Part shown: in pieces, positions 10,831-22,994 of the stretch
Position numbering within the stretch: the first letter of the stretch is position 1
Layout: each line of letters starts with the position of its first letter
Program-made: the position numbers and the translations under genes
Source: Chlorocebus sabaeus
Lineage: Eukaryota > Chordata > Mammalia > Primates > Cercopithecidae
Direction of reading: 5' to 3'
Assembly (NCBI RefSeq): GCF_047675955.1
Contig: NC_132912.1
Location: 81,988,382-82,052,381, forward strand
Length of the DNA: 64,000 bases
Notes under the pieces: generated by a model
Seen by the model: the letters and a program-made list of their open reading frames with translations, nothing else
Databases searched by the model: none
What the model was told of the DNA's origin: nothing

Positions 10831-13401
10831 TAAGTTTGTCCTACGCCCCCGCTAAGACACAAAGACAATTTGAATCACATGACATTGAAAAGACAATTAA
10901 AAGACACATGATGCAAAGGCAAGGCTCCTAAAATTGGAACTAATCAAATTTACTCCTTCCTCACAAACAGCTAATGCCACCCTCTTCAAAAGTTGCTTCT
11001 GACCCACACAAAAATGTTTATGTTTGTATATTATCAGTTAGGGTAATTTTTATCTGCATGATGTCAAAATAGTTCCAAAATCTTAGTATCAACCATAAAT
11101 AAGGAAGTTTGTATCTCAAGATCTTTCAATTAAGGGAAATGCTGACAAGTACAGGAATTAATGTAAGGATTTAACTCATAAAGGGAGAACATTTTACAAA
11201 ATAATATGCAAACCTTTTTAAACTAATGCCAATAAATATCTTAACTAGACCTTTCCATGGTTACTTGTACTACAAGTCTGTAATCCAGAGTCCTGTCTTG
11301 TGACCCTTCTTAAAAGACCTATTTTCATGAATTCAATTTCATTTTCTACATGATCCAACGCATTGAGTTTGGTTTCAAGAAATCATTTTAATCAATAATG
11401 ACTAAACTTTCATCAGATGTTGATTAAAGATTATTCAATTAAACAAACGGCAGTAGTAAATAAGTTACGTTCACTATCATTAAACATACATTTTTAAACA
11501 ATCTCAATGACATTCCTTGCTTCCATGGCTTTAGAAAGAGGAATAATACAGGATATGTGGTTTTCATAAAGAGGTGTGTGAAATGACTGATGAAATAAAA
11601 GAAAAGAATATGCCATTACAATGCAACTTGAAGCAGGTGACTCTACAACATGCTAAGACAATATAGACTCAAAACCCAGTCTTCCTGTGTTCAACTGAAC
11701 ACAAGAACAAAACTGAAAGATGAGACAAATGAATGATGAGCAAATTATGTGATCTTTTTCTTAATTTCTTCTCACTAACCCTGATTTACTAGATTCTTGA
11801 TAGAAGATGAGGAGCAAATCATAAGGTATAAAAATAAGATCCATTCTAATCTTTAGTAACTTTCTAGATGATGTCTAAACAGCCTTTACAGGGTGGAAAG
11901 TTACTCTTCTTTTCTAAGTCTTACAAGCAGCCAGTTATCCCTATCTAGACAGTAGTATAAAGAAAACATGATCATGGATTCTGTCACTGGAACATTCTCA
12001 GGGCAATAGTATTGTGATCAGTAATAAGAACTCAGTGAATAAGTTTTCACTAGTAATGACACACATTGGTGGTGGTCATCTTTACTCAAGCTTGGGACCG
12101 ACAATGTAATGCTGCACAGCTTTCTCAGTGAACCTTCAGAAACCATCAAGACATCAAATACTCTTCACTGCATACCCTTTTATAAATCTGAATTGTGAGC
12201 CATATACATGTGTTACCTATTGAAATAAATACTAAAATTAAAACTTTAAAATATCCGGATCTTATTTAAATCAAATTTTATTTGTGTTTAAGCATAAAGA
12301 CTCAGTATTAGAAAAAACACATTCGTGGGCCGGAGTTAACTGAATTCACTTTTAAATAATTAAACCAAAACATATATCCATTACTAGAGGAAATAACCCA
12401 CTCGAAATATAAAAATAATGGCTAGTGGAGAAAGCCGAAGTGACTTTATCATCTCTGCTGTCCCTCAATAAAAGGACTCAAGTAGTCCCCATCTAAGACC
12501 GTCTAATGCACCCATTTTTAGGTACAGAGGGAACCAAATATTTATCCCAGGAATTTTCCCCAGAAGACAACACTTGCTATTTTCCAGTATGAAAACACCT
12601 AAAGTAATGTTTGTCTAAAAACAATGAGTTTGAAAGTTTTAAAAATATACCACATAAGCCATCACTATCTCATTTTTTCAGTCTTACTGTTAGCCTTTGA
12701 GACAAGCCATGGTTTATAGGTCAGTTTTCCAAATAAATATCCAATATACTCAAAGAGTATAAAATAGCCCTACATTAAAATATATGATGTATACTTTGAG
12801 GAAAAATACTGTACATAACCCAATGCAACAAAAAAACCTGGCTTTCATCAATTACAATGATGACTGGATTTTGTCTTCTTCAACCATTGGGATTACAGAT
12901 TCCTAACGCAGTTTGCTTTGATGAGTCACATGTGTAATACAATCACTGACCCTATCCCCACCTAAAATACTGTAACCCATTTTCCCCTCCAAGATCTGAC
13001 CATAGTCATTTCACAAGAGAAAGAAAAAAGGAACTGATTAAAAGGAAATAGGACAGACAGTGAGTAAGCCATGAACAACTGTCCAAAGAACTGTAAAAAA
13101 CCTGGAAGATTGTTTCCATGTGTTTCCATTAGATAGAGTTACCATTAGGAGTGGACAGAGAATACTGATAAAGTTATATCCATTCCCGCCTTTTGTAAGT
13201 GTAGTTAGAGCCAAAGAATAAAAAGTACAATTACAAGATAACTTTGCAAAGTTTTAACACAGAAAAACATCTGGAATGGATCCAATGCAAATACGTAGTT
13301 TAATCTGTAATCCCATCAACCAGGGAATATTAAAAATCACTTAATATATATTTTTAATACACACAGAAAAAAGACCAAGGGTGTACAAATAGTTCTCTTT
13401 C
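10831..13401. other. Unassigned AT-rich sequence
   Basis: About 2.6 kb with no open frame of note and no repeat I can name. It could be unique intronic or intergenic DNA or very old repeats. Confidence 0.45.
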
Positions 13402-13417
13402 AAAGGCAAGATTACAG

Positions 13418-13722
13418 GTTGGGCACCGTGGCTCATGCCTGTAATTCCAGCACTTTGGGAGGCTGAGGTGGGTGTATCACTGGAGGTCAGGAGTTCAAGA
13501 CCAGCCTGGTCAACATGGTGAAAGCTCATCTCTACTAAAAACACAAAAATTAGCTGGGTGTGGTGGTGCATGCCTGTAACCCCAGCTACTAGGGAGGCTG
13601 AGGTGGGAGAATCATTTGAACCCGGGAGGCAGGGGTTACAGTGAGTCAAGATCATGCCACTGCACTCCAGCCTGGGCAACAGAGTAAGACTCTATCTCAA
13701 AAAAACACAAAAAACAAAAACA
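13418..13722 (+). mobile_element. Alu SINE with target duplications
   Basis: Complete dimeric Alu with a caaaaa-rich tail. It is flanked by aaaggcaagattacag (13402-13417) and aaaggcaagactacag (13724-13739), a 16-bp duplication with one change. AluS-like in its left arm (gaggtcaggagttcaagacc). Confidence 0.95.
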
Positions 13723-13949
13723 AAAAGGCAAGACTACAGATTATTTTTTTCTCTTTTTGCATGTCAATTATATACTCATTGTAGACAATTTAGAAATGAC
13801 TTGTGATTAAAAAAACAGATTTAGTATAAAAGACTAGGCAGTTAAAAATCTATAGATCAGACTATCAAAATGTGACAAATAACATCTACGGTCTTAGTAA
13901 ATTTTTCTAATTAAATTTTTCTACAGAATCATCTTCTCCATTAAAAGGT

Positions 13950-14392
13950 ATTATAGTTTGAACTGTCCTCTAAAAAGTCATATGTTGAAGTACTAATGCC
14001 TGGGAGCTCAGAATGTGACATTTGGAAATAGGGTCACTGCAGATATGTAATAATAAGATGAACTCACACAAGAGTAGGGTGGGCTGCTAATCCAATATAA
14101 TTGGTGCCTTTATTTGGACATAGAGACAAGCACACAGGGAAAATGCCATATGAAGATGAAGGCAGAGATCCAGGTAATGCTTCCACAAGCCAAGGAACAC
14201 CAAAGATAACCAGCAAACCATGAGACACTAAAGAAAGTCATGGAACAGATTCTCCCTTCCAGCCCTCAGAAGGAACCAACCCTGTTGACACCTTGATCTT
14301 GGGTTTCTAGCCTCCAGAACTGTGAGGTGATAATTTATCATAGTTAAGCCACCCAGTTTGTGGTATGTCAGCCCTAACAAACAAATACAAAA
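13950..14392 (+). mobile_element. MLT1-type MaLR LTR
   Basis: It runs from tattatagtttgaactgtcc, through gctaatccaatataattggt and caaccctgttgacaccttga, to cagccctaacaaacaaatac, the standard order of an MLT1 LTR in sense orientation. Solo and diverged. Confidence 0.8.
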
Positions 14393-14529
14393 AGTTTCAA
14401 AGTACACCACATGAAGAAATTACACTTTGATTACAGCATTTTTTTCCCGTAACAATCTCGTTTTTGGTGAATAGTGCCTGCAAAATCAATTTTTTTCTCC
14501 AAATGTCCCAGCCCCTCTCCTCCCCTCTA

Positions 14530-14905
14530 TTGTTGCTATTAGGTAAGACTACATAACTAAGTTTTCTCCCATAGAGTGTGAAAGGAAGTGACAGATGCCG
14601 CCATTCAGGCCTGGGCCTAACAACCATGGTGTGCCTCCCTTCAATACTCTGTCTCCCTCACCAGCACACAACTGGACATGGTGGTGACCAAGCTTCAACA
14701 ACAGAGATGAAGGCCATGCTTAGTGACAACCCAGATATGTCTTAGAAGGAGCCTGGGTCGCTGAATGACAGCATGGGACACAGCTACCAACCCAGCTGGA
14801 AGACTCTCCTTAGAATGCTATGTAAGAGTACAACAAATGACTCTGCTCTTTAAGACACTATATTGTTGGGGTTTTGCGGATTTTTTGTTATAACATCTTA
14901 GCCTT
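14530..14905 (+). mobile_element. Second MLT1-like LTR fragment
   Basis: Recognised from ttctcccatagagtgtgaaa, ggagcctgggtcgctgaatg and the end tttttgttataacatcttag, which match an MLT1-class LTR distinct from the one just upstream. Family assignment is moderately sure; boundaries are approximate. Confidence 0.55.
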
Positions 14906-16193
14906 TTACCTTTTATCCTTTATTAAGTGTTTGGGAAATAAATCATTTCAAACCCATGCAGTAAAACAGTGTATAGAAAACTGGGTAGATCTCTGGAAAA
15001 AACAGTAACGTTGACTCAATGGAAGAAGTGTATAATAAGCTTAACAATTACTATTAAAGCTTCAAATTTGAGATAATATGTTTGACAATCTTACTATCTG
15101 TAAAACTGAAATGTAAGCTCTTAAAGGAAATATACCAATTCTTATTTTGGAAGATTTTTAAAATTAATTTTATTATTTTCTAATTCAAAAACTTTGAGAG
15201 TAATTAATTAAATCAAGCAAAATTTAGTCATATTATGATTTTACATATATTTTTATGGTACAAAAAAACATAAAGTTTTATATGAAAGTCTCACACTCCT
15301 TCTCAAATCTCCATGTAGGGAGAGGCACTATGAAGCTAGGTAGATATCCTTCCAGGCTTAGAAAAGTTGAGTAGTTGAAGTTTAAACTCAGCTAAAGGAG
15401 ATTTTAACTTTTGCCATGCACACCTCAAAGTAAAAATTAAGAAACATTACAATCATAAGCCTAGATCCTTCATATTTGCATTACTTTAGAGAGAGAAAAA
15501 TATTTCTTCAAAGACGCTAGTGAACGGCAATGCAGCCTATTTCTTAAATGTTTCCCCAAATGTCATCATGTAAAACTAGAATACGTGTGACTGCATGCAA
15601 GTTCCTGGAGGACAATTCAGTATTTCTCCATTACTTCATTCTACTGTAGATGAACCATAATGTCTACTTCTGTCTAGTCAAAACAGTGAAAAATGACTCT
15701 TCTGGAATTTGGGCTGTTTCTAAGTTAGAGATTTTCTGCTGGATGAGTATGCAAATCCTATATGGACACCTGTCTATGGAAAAGACATTTCCTATTGAAC
15801 CAAAGAAAAAAATGAGAAGCTAAAATGTACTCCCATCTAGTTATTCAGAGACCTCATTAATCTGTGACCAAGAATAGAATCTATGACTCTAACTCATAGT
15901 TTGTGGGATACACACATGGTCCTGGATTCAAACGTGTTTCCATTTAAACTACTGGAATGTATATATGTCTCTGCAAACAGTGAGAAATATTAGCAAATCT
16001 AAGAATGAAAGTCCTTTATGATCACATACACCATATTTTGACTCAGCTTTTAAAATGTCTGAAATCACAAAGGTGAAGCATCTGCTTTTTACATCTATCT
16101 ATGAGTTAAAGAAGAACAATGAAGAAGAATCCTTTCACAGATAGCATCTATTTTTACCATCAGAGTCAACCCAAGGGAAATCTATAATTTCTG
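14906..16193. other. Unassigned sequence
   Basis: AT-rich, with no classifiable repeat or exon. Confidence 0.4.
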
Positions 16194-16201
16194 CTATTTG
16201 T

Positions 16202-16854
16202 TTCTTTTTCATTTTATTTTTCTTTTCTTATTTTTTCTCTGAGACAGGGTCTTACTCTGTCACCCAGGCTGGAGTGCAGTGGTGTGATCATAGCTCACTG
16301 CAGTGTCAACTTCCTGGGCTCAGGTGATCCTCCCACCTCAGCCTTCAGAGGAGCTGGAAGTACAGGTGCACAACATCACACCTGGCTAATTTCAGTTTTC
16401 TGTTTGTTTGTTTTTGTAGAGGAGGGATTTCTCCATGTTGCCCAGGCTGGATAATTCTATTCTATTCTATTCTATTCTATCCTATTTTATGACACAGTCT
16501 CACTCGGTTGACCAGGCTGGAGTGCAGTGGCACGATCTCAGCTCACTGCAACCTCTGCCTCCTGAGTTCAAGTGACTCTCGTGCCTCAGCCTCCCAAGTA
16601 ACTGGGATTACAGGCATCTGCCACCACACCTGGCTAACTTTTGTATTTTTAGTAGAGACAGGCTTTTGGCCAGGCTGGTCTCAAACTCCTGACCTCAAGT
16701 GATCCACCCACCTCGGCCTCCCAAAGTGCGAGGATTATAGGTGCACACCACCATGCCCTGCCCCAGGCTGGTCTTCAATTTCTGAACTCAAGTAATCCGA
16801 CAGCCTTGGCCTCAAAAAGTGGTGGGATTACAGGTATGAGCCACTGCACCCAGC
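16202..16854 (-). mobile_element. Older Alu (AluJ-like) split by a younger Alu
   Basis: Antisense Alu in two pieces, 16202-16450 and 16762-16854. The outer target duplication ctatttgt is found at 16194-16201 and 16855-16862. It reads gagacagggtcttactctgt at its start and ccactgcacccagcc at its end. The interruption lies just after ttgcccaggctgg, where the second Alu inserted. Confidence 0.9.
16451..16761 (-). mobile_element. Inner Alu (AluS-like) nested in the Alu
   Basis: A complete antisense Alu whose A tail has become a pentanucleotide (ttcta/ctatt) repeat at about 16454-16489. The host sequence cccaggctgg is duplicated at 16441-16450 and 16762-16771, showing insertion into the outer Alu. 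The same orientation suggests targeting of the outer element's T-rich linker region, although the site itself is not T-rich. Confidence 0.92.
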
Positions 16855-16862
16855 CTATTTGT

Positions 16863-18651
16863 CTTCCCTTGTCTTATCCTGGTTGCTAACCCTGCCCCCA
16901 GCTAAGGCCAGGGCATTCTGAAATGCTTAGGTATTGAGTGTAAGTTGGAGATTAACCAATGTCAGATAACACCAAGTCAGGGGGTATAGTACCAAAACTG
17001 CAAGAGCCTGAGCCTATAAAGCAAGGTGGAAAACTCGTAGTCTGGCACATTCTATTTGGCCAGTAGAACATTTTAAAATTTGTTTTAATTTAAATATCGT
17101 TAGAAAAGATCCCCCACCATATTCATCATATAGGATAGTGTACCTCACCTTGCACAATAAACCCCTCCTATGTCACATGCCAGCCAAACGACGTATGAAT
17201 GCCACATGAATTGATCCACCTCTGAGCCCTCTTACATTTTGTTTATTTGCCTTCAAGCAAAAATTTCATTAGATTTTCCCTGGAAGGAGCCTTCTTGGAA
17301 TGGTTACGTCTCATACAGCATCCCCCCTTTTCCTGGCTAGCTCTGTTTCCAGCTCCCCTATGGAAACCTGTTCTCCTCCACATGAAGAGGAGCGTTCAGG
17401 GGCTTCTAGGGTAGCTGCTGAGATAAGTATATTTCCTCTTACTTATCACCATGACAAGAGTAAAAGGCAACTTACCTTTTGAAAAAAGTCTTCCCCACTT
17501 CTGCCTTTCCCTTCAGCAGCAGCTGTAAATAAAAATGTGCACATTTAAAATACTTTTTCAATGTATGTATTCAAAAAACTTTCGAGCATCAGATATGAGG
17601 ATGCAAAAGCAAACAAGATGCCAGCCTCGCTCTCCCACAGCTCAGTGCCTGCTAATATGCCTCACTGGGGTGCAAAATTGGTAAGGACTAGCACGCTAAT
17701 CCATCAATTACACATCTCTAGGTTATTTAACACTCTTTTGCTTTGTCTGAAAGACTCACGAACCCCTACACACTTAGATGATGAAAGTGATCTCGGCCTT
17801 TCATAGTTAAAGAACTATATGAATAAACGCAACTCTCAAAGTAATCAACTGTAACACTCCAAGCACTTCCTATCTGTGATCAATCCCAGGCAGAAGAGCT
17901 GCCTTGTCAGCAGGTGGCTCATGCATATGGCCTACTTCTAAGCTGTTTCCATTTTATGCTTTACAATGAGTATATATTCTACTTGAATTTCAACTGGCAT
18001 CATATACTTTTAATTCACTCCTTCATTTGTATATACAAAGAGAGAAAAAAAGAAAAACAGAATTAAACAGTAATGGTGAAAGTCACAGCCCACAATAAAA
18101 TTGCATGTAACATTAATTAAAACACCACTGTATTTGAACATCATTTTTATAGATAAATGGTAACCCATGAATACAGGACAAACCCATTTCTCAGTCTGTG
18201 TTCATAAGTCTTGTGACTATGAACATTTCGTATTCATTTGTGTTGCAGGGTGGGGAATTAGACAAAAGGAGAGAAGCGATAAAAGAGTCAATAGCATCTT
18301 GCTTGCAACAGACTCAGACTGCATCTTTCTAAGGACAAGCAGGACTCTGATTCGGGTGTAGGGTGGAATAGTGGTTAATGAGAGAAGCCTGGTCAGGACA
18401 AAGAAAGGTGCTGAAGTAAAAAGTACTGGAAATTAAAGTCTGGAAGACCACAGTAAACCAAACACCTGCTAGGCAATACCTCAGCACAGCCACGTTTGTG
18501 AGCAGAAGTGCATGTGTGTGTGTATCCAGAACACTTGTTAAAATGACTAAAGACCCAAGAAATAGGGCAGAGCAATCACTTAAGAATTACATCTGTCACT
18601 TAACAAGTTTTGACAAGCATCTACCATAACTTTGACATTGTTAAGTGAAAG
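16863..18651. other. Unassigned sequence
   Basis: No repeat or gene that I can support. Confidence 0.4.
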
Positions 18652-18662
18652 ATTCAAAACTT

Positions 18663-18898
18663 GGGAGGCCGAGGCAGATGGATCACGAGGTCAAGAGATC
18701 AAGACCATCCTGGCCAACACAGTGAAACCCCATCTCTACTAAAACAAAAATTAGCTGGGCGAGGTGGTGTGTGCCTGTAGTCCCAGCTACTTGAGCGGCT
18801 GAGGCAGGAGAATCACTAGAACCCAGGAGGCGGAAGTTGCAGTGAGCCAAGATTGCACCACTGCACTCCAGCCTGGCGACAGAGTAAGACTCTGTCTC

Positions 18899-18929
<31 letters not shown>

Positions 18930-18930
18930 C
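18663..18930 (+). mobile_element. 5'-truncated AluY-like element
   Basis: It lacks the first 45 or so bases of Alu and starts inside gggaggccgaggcagatgg. It carries AluY-type sites (gatcacgaggtcaagagatc, accatcctggccaacac) and an A tail of about 18 plus 12 interrupted by one G. attcaaaactt flanks both sides (18652-18662 and 18931-18941), so truncation happened during insertion. It is probably among the youngest SINEs here. Confidence 0.9.
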
Positions 18931-19179
18931 ATTCAAAACTTCAGAAATTCTCTCTGCCCTCAAAGAAATAACAAGTATTTAAATTCTTTTTTCACCAACT
19001 TAAATTTTACAGTTAAATATAAGACACATTGTCTATTTTTGTAGAAATGTGTATTTTTTACCAACACATTTTTATCCAAACAACAGATTGCAGAGTACAT
19101 GTTTCTGGAAATTCCAAGGACAATCTGAAAAAACATAAAAACAAGGGCTGAAAAGGAATTTAAAAATTGCCTTCTAATG

Positions 19180-19672
19180 TGTGGTAGGGCTGAATAATGA
19201 CTCCCGGCAAACAGGTTCATGTACTAATCCCCAGAATCTTATATGGCAAAAGAGATTTTGTAGATGTGATTAAGTAAAAAGATAGGAAGATTATCCTGAA
19301 TTAGTCAGATGGGCCCAATGTAATCGTGTCCTTAATGAAAGAAGGGGCTCAGAGAACAAGAAAGTGATGTGACAATGGAAGTGCAAGGAGAGATGGTTAC
19401 ATGACAACAAAGGACAGATCAGAGATGACCAAGATTTGAAGACAGAGGAACAAGCCATGAGCCAAGGAATGTAGGTGGCCTCTAAGAGCTGGAAAAGTCA
19501 GAGAAATTATCTTTCCCTATGGCCTCAGTAGAGAGTACAGTCCTGCTAACACCTTGCTTTCAGCCCAGTGAAAACCACTTCGGATTTCAGACCCAAAAAG
19601 TAAGATTCCTGTTGTTTTAAGCTACTACACTGTGGCAACTTGTTACAGCAGCAAAAGCAAACTAACCTATAA
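19180..19672 (+). mobile_element. MLT1-type MaLR LTR
   Basis: Order of tgtggtagggctgaataatg, agatgtgattaagtaaa, gatgggcccaatgtaatcgt, gagccaaggaatgtaggtgg, ttgttacagcagcaaaagca. The same family as the element at 62999-63472 in this window. Sense orientation, diverged. Confidence 0.75.
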
Positions 19673-19744
19673 TGCTAATGTCTTTTTAACTTCTCTTTTT
19701 GAACAAATTCCACATCATCAATATCATGAACTGCACCCAGACAC

Positions 19745-20131
19745 TGTCACGCCAAGTGTCAGGTTTCAGCCCAAGTGGAGGACCAAGGGGAGGGGGTGGG
19801 TAAGTGGCTAGCAGCTGAAAGAACACTCAAGGAATCATAGGGAGTTGTGGCATGGCTTTATTCTCTCTCAGTGCAAGTTAGCCTGGGCGCCAGCCGGGGC
19901 GTGAACCGTGGGTGCAAACCTGGGCGTGAGTCAACCCAGGCGCAAGTCATATGTACAGCGTTAGCAGGGTAATTAAACCTTTTACAGACAATAGTGGCTG
20001 CAAGCCAAGCACGAGCTCACATGGGTGATCGTGAAATTGTGCATGTGCACTCCAAACTCCAGACTCACACGCTAGACCGGATGTCTGCCTTGGCCTATTC
20101 TTGATCACAGCAGATTCATTTTCCTTATACT
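19745..20131 (-). mobile_element. 3' LTR of the HERV-S-like element
   Basis: On the plus strand it begins tgtcacgccaagtg and ends ttccttata next to the purine tract. It contains ggctttattctctctcag, which on the minus strand gives an AATAAAGCC poly(A) signal. Compared with the other LTR it has a GC-rich, partly repeated insertion at about 19880-19945 (cgtgaaccgtggg, gcgtgagtcaacccaggcgc). Confidence 0.8.
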
Positions 20132-20143
20132 CCACCCCCTAGG
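20132..20143 (-). promoter_or_regulatory. Polypurine tract
   Basis: On the minus strand, cctagggggtggag lies directly before the 3' LTR, as the plus-strand primer site of reverse transcription does. Confidence 0.7.
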
Positions 20144-20145
20144 CC

Positions 20146-20315
20146 AAGGGAGACACAGGCCTTGGACACACAGGTCCAACACATAGGCCTCATACATAGG
20201 CTCTGGGCATGCAAGCCAGGCCCCAGACACACAGGTCCGACACAAGGCCTTATACATAGGCTCTAGGCACACAGGCCCCAGACACTCAGGTCCAACATAT
20301 AGGTCTTACATTCCA
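20146..20315. repeat. Imperfect ~60-bp tandem repeat inside the ERV
   Basis: Nearly three copies of a unit built around acacaggtcc and ataggc: gacacacaggtccaacacat, then gacacacaggtccgacacaa, then gacactcaggtccaacatat. It lies just upstream (in element orientation) of the polypurine tract. Confidence 0.8.
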
Positions 20316-20879
20316 TCCCCTAGGCAAAGAGAGTTTTTCTAGTGGGGAGACATGCCCACAGGGTGGAACCCTGGACCCAGAGGCCACAGCAGTAATACAC
20401 GAACAACAACTCCAGGTTATGGTGGGCAACCACCTCATGGTGACATTACACCAATGTTGCTTTATACATTTAGTCAAGATTTTATTTCCCTGCCTTTAGG
20501 AGCACTGGGGCAGGCAACAATAGGTTACCATTAATCCCTATACCTGGTCGGAGGAAGTCATCCTTCCTCCCATAGGTTTTATCACATGGCTTGGCCCTAT
20601 ATGGGCCGGTGACCAACTAACTGGCCACTTCTGTTACTTTTAGGTAGTTAACCACAAGGCTAAGCCTCAATAAACTACCAAGCTATTGCTGCAGATTACC
20701 GTTGGTGTCACCACTGTGGTGATCACCACTCACACTGTCCTGATTTCAGCCCATTGGCTACTTTGTCCACACCTCGTATCAAATCATATGGCGTCAGTAC
20801 TAGGGTGAACTGTGACAGCAGTCCAGGCAATAGCAGCACCCAAGCTAGACCCATTCATATACCATGCTCTATCAGGAAT

Positions 20880-21480
20880 GGAGGGGTGCCTCAGGCCCCA
20901 TGGCCTTATCTTGCATTAGGACTGCAAGTCCCAAGACCTCTTGCAACTCTGCTGCTAAGGGATTTGTACTCCATGTACTCCACTGCTCCAAGTAGGCACC
21001 ACACTTTGCTAAAGTGGATGTCTGTGCTAGCCCATTCTGGGGAGTCATTATCCATGAAGGCATCCATCCCACTATCAGCTAAGTCATCCGCACGACGACT
21101 GTAGCCCACCCTGCCATGCTCTCATGAGCCTGAAGGGCAGCATATGCAGTTACTAACTGCTTCTCTTATCAGTGAACACTGGAGCTCAGCTCCTTTCCAC
21201 AGTTGGGACCAAAAGCCTACTGGCATTCTCAAGTGCTCCATGCACTACTATAGGCCCCAGGCAAAACTATCTGTGGTCACATGCACATCTAGCTCAAACA
21301 CGTGCCCCTGGTCAACTACCCGTAGGGCTTGTGCCTGCTGAATAGCCCACTCAGCTGCCAGGAAGGTAGTCTCAGCCGCACTATCTTAAATCTAGGCAAG
21401 GGGAGTGTTGTCACTTCTAAATCTGCAAGAGAATCAGAAGTTAACATAGTATCATTACAAGACCATGACATATGGTGGGG
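20880..21480 (-). pseudogene. ERV pol remnant (RT/RNase H)
   Basis: The minus strand translates in several frames into a degraded reverse transcriptase-RNase H junction, with a recognisable GFWSQLWKGAE block near 21180-21215 and, downstream, an AKxGAYLEQ-type block at about 20980-21010. Both fit HERV-L/HERV-S class pol. In-frame stops and frameshifts occur every 60-70 codons, so no enzyme can be made. Confidence 0.65.
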
Positions 21481-21970
21481 CTATGCATATAGCCCTGCAG
21501 CAACACTGAGAAAGCCCACTGTTGCCCTCCCATGAAGGCAAACTGTTCCTGGCTCTCTGGAAAAGAACTCATCGGCCAAGTCCACCACATCGTGGTACCA
21601 TCTCAGTTTTGTCAAGCCCACTGATAGACGGCATGGCTGCCAAGCCATGTGAAATATCCATGCCCAAAATGTATCTGTGCTGGTGTCTACCAGCACCAGC
21701 ACTCGCTATACGCTGGTGGGGGAACAGTGGACTGTGAACTCCACATGTGGCCTCCAGTCATCTGGTGTTTCCCCAATTCAAACCTCAGTCAGTTCCCTCA
21801 TCATAGAGAAAAGGCTTTACACCCCCAGCTGGCTATAGCACATATGTAGTCTTTGAGCTGAAGTGCCCAGGTGGGACCAGGTTGTACAGCAATGTCCTTC
21901 TCCCACTTGGGCATTTTCTGGAATTGCACAAAGTTAAGAGTACTTCATTTGGCTGCTTATCGATTTTCTC

Positions 21971-22411
21971 TCAGTCAATCCTGGCCAAAATCAAATCAAT
22001 CCACATCTGTGAGCATGTCACTTGTTGGGGCCCTCTTTTCTCCAGTCGGGGGACCCCTGCAGGCAGGGCATCTTCCTCTTCTTTATGGTGCAGACTCCTC
22101 GGTCCCACCAACAGCTTCCTCAGTACCAGAGTGGGGGTCTCTGGCTGAGACGACAGCCCCAGGCCTGCATTCACAGCAGCCTCCAATTCCTTTCCGAGCT
22201 CTGTAGCCGGGCCTCCAGGCACGCCGCCTGTGCCTGAAGGTCCCCATTTATGGCAACTTCTAAATCTTTTTCTGAGCTGTGTAACCAGGCCTCCAGGCAC
22301 CCAGCCTGCACCTGGAGGGCCCTTACCTCTGCTGCATCCCTCAGGAACTGAGGGTGTACTTTTCATAGTGCATTCAAAAATGCCTAACCAACTCTGCCAG
22401 CAAAAGCTCAC
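21971..22411 (-). pseudogene. ERV gag-like open frame, 146 codons
   Basis: The longest minus-strand frame of the element, located where gag is expected after the primer site. It contains a short internal duplication rich in Gly and Pro (GVPGGPATELGKE and a related GWVPGGLVTQLRK). I see no matrix, capsid or zinc-knuckle motif, so it is a remnant at best, and its reading frame may be coincidental. Confidence 0.4.
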
Positions 22412-22601
22412 TCCTTCTCAGTGCTCTGCACTTCCAGCTGCTTCAGCACCTTTTCCATGCTCGTGGAGGGCCAATCTACCGCCACCTAGGTTTCCACCAG
22501 AGGCCATTAAACCGTACAGCTGCCACTGGGCACCACAGCCCATGTTGCAGTCACATGCCCAACCTGAAATCAGTGGGGACCAAAGTCTCACTCTCCTCAG
22601 T

Positions 22602-22619
22602 ATCCTGCCGACTATGCCA
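22602..22619 (-). promoter_or_regulatory. Primer-binding site, tRNA-Ser
   Basis: The minus strand reads TGGCATAGTCGGCAGGAT two bases after the 5' LTR. This is complementary to the 3' end of tRNA-Ser (ATCCTGCCGACTACG-CCA) except for one A/G difference at a CpG. tRNA-Ser priming defines the HERV-S (HERV18) group. Confidence 0.75.
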
Positions 22620-22621
22620 AG

Positions 22622-22990
22622 TGTCACGCCAAGTGTTATGTTCCAGCCCAAGGTGAGGACTGAGGAGTGGATGGATGAGTGGCAGGCAGCTGAAAGAACA
22701 CTCGAGGAATTGTAGTGGATTTCAATATGGCTTTATTCTCTCTCGGCACAAACAAGCTGACTGGGGCACAAGCTGCACGTAGTGTCAGCAGGGTAATTAT
22801 ACCTTTTACGGAGAGTAGTGGCTCTGAGCAAAGCACGAGTTCATGTGGGTGGCCACCTAATGTGCCTTATGTGGTGTGGTTACATGAAGAGTGGAGTTGT
22901 GCGCCTGCACTCCAAACTCGCTGAGTCATGCTAAACTGGATGTCTGCCTTGGCTTATTCTTGACCGCAGCACATCCATTTTCCTTATACA
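22622..22990 (-). mobile_element. 5' LTR of the HERV-S-like element
   Basis: Plus-strand limits tgtcacgccaagtg and ttccttataca. It has the same ggctttattctctctcgg block as the other LTR but lacks its GC-rich insertion and carries about 30 extra bases (cacctaatgtgccttatgtg region). About 370 bp. Confidence 0.8.
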
Positions 22991-22994
22991 CTGA

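Larger units (their letters stand above)
19745..22990 (-). mobile_element. Minus-strand ERV remnant with tRNA-Ser primer site (HERV-S/HERV18-like)
   Basis: Two LTR-like ends in direct orientation enclose about 2.5 kb. Read on the minus strand the order is 5' LTR (22622-22990), primer site (22602-22619), gag-like region (about 22560-21900), RT/RNase H remnants (about 21480-20880), a short tandem repeat, a polypurine tract (20132-20143) and the 3' LTR (19745-20131). A minus-strand RT/RNase H junction similar to class III (HERV-L/HERV-S) pol is visible at 21250-21130. Many stops break it. The interior is much shorter than an intact provirus, so large deletions exist. The two LTRs differ by several indels, indicating great age. 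No clean target duplication was found. Confidence 0.75.

Noticed and set aside
22230..22715. 161-codon plus-strand ORF
   Set aside because: It is antisense to the minus-strand ERV gag/LTR region and has no motif; a shadow.
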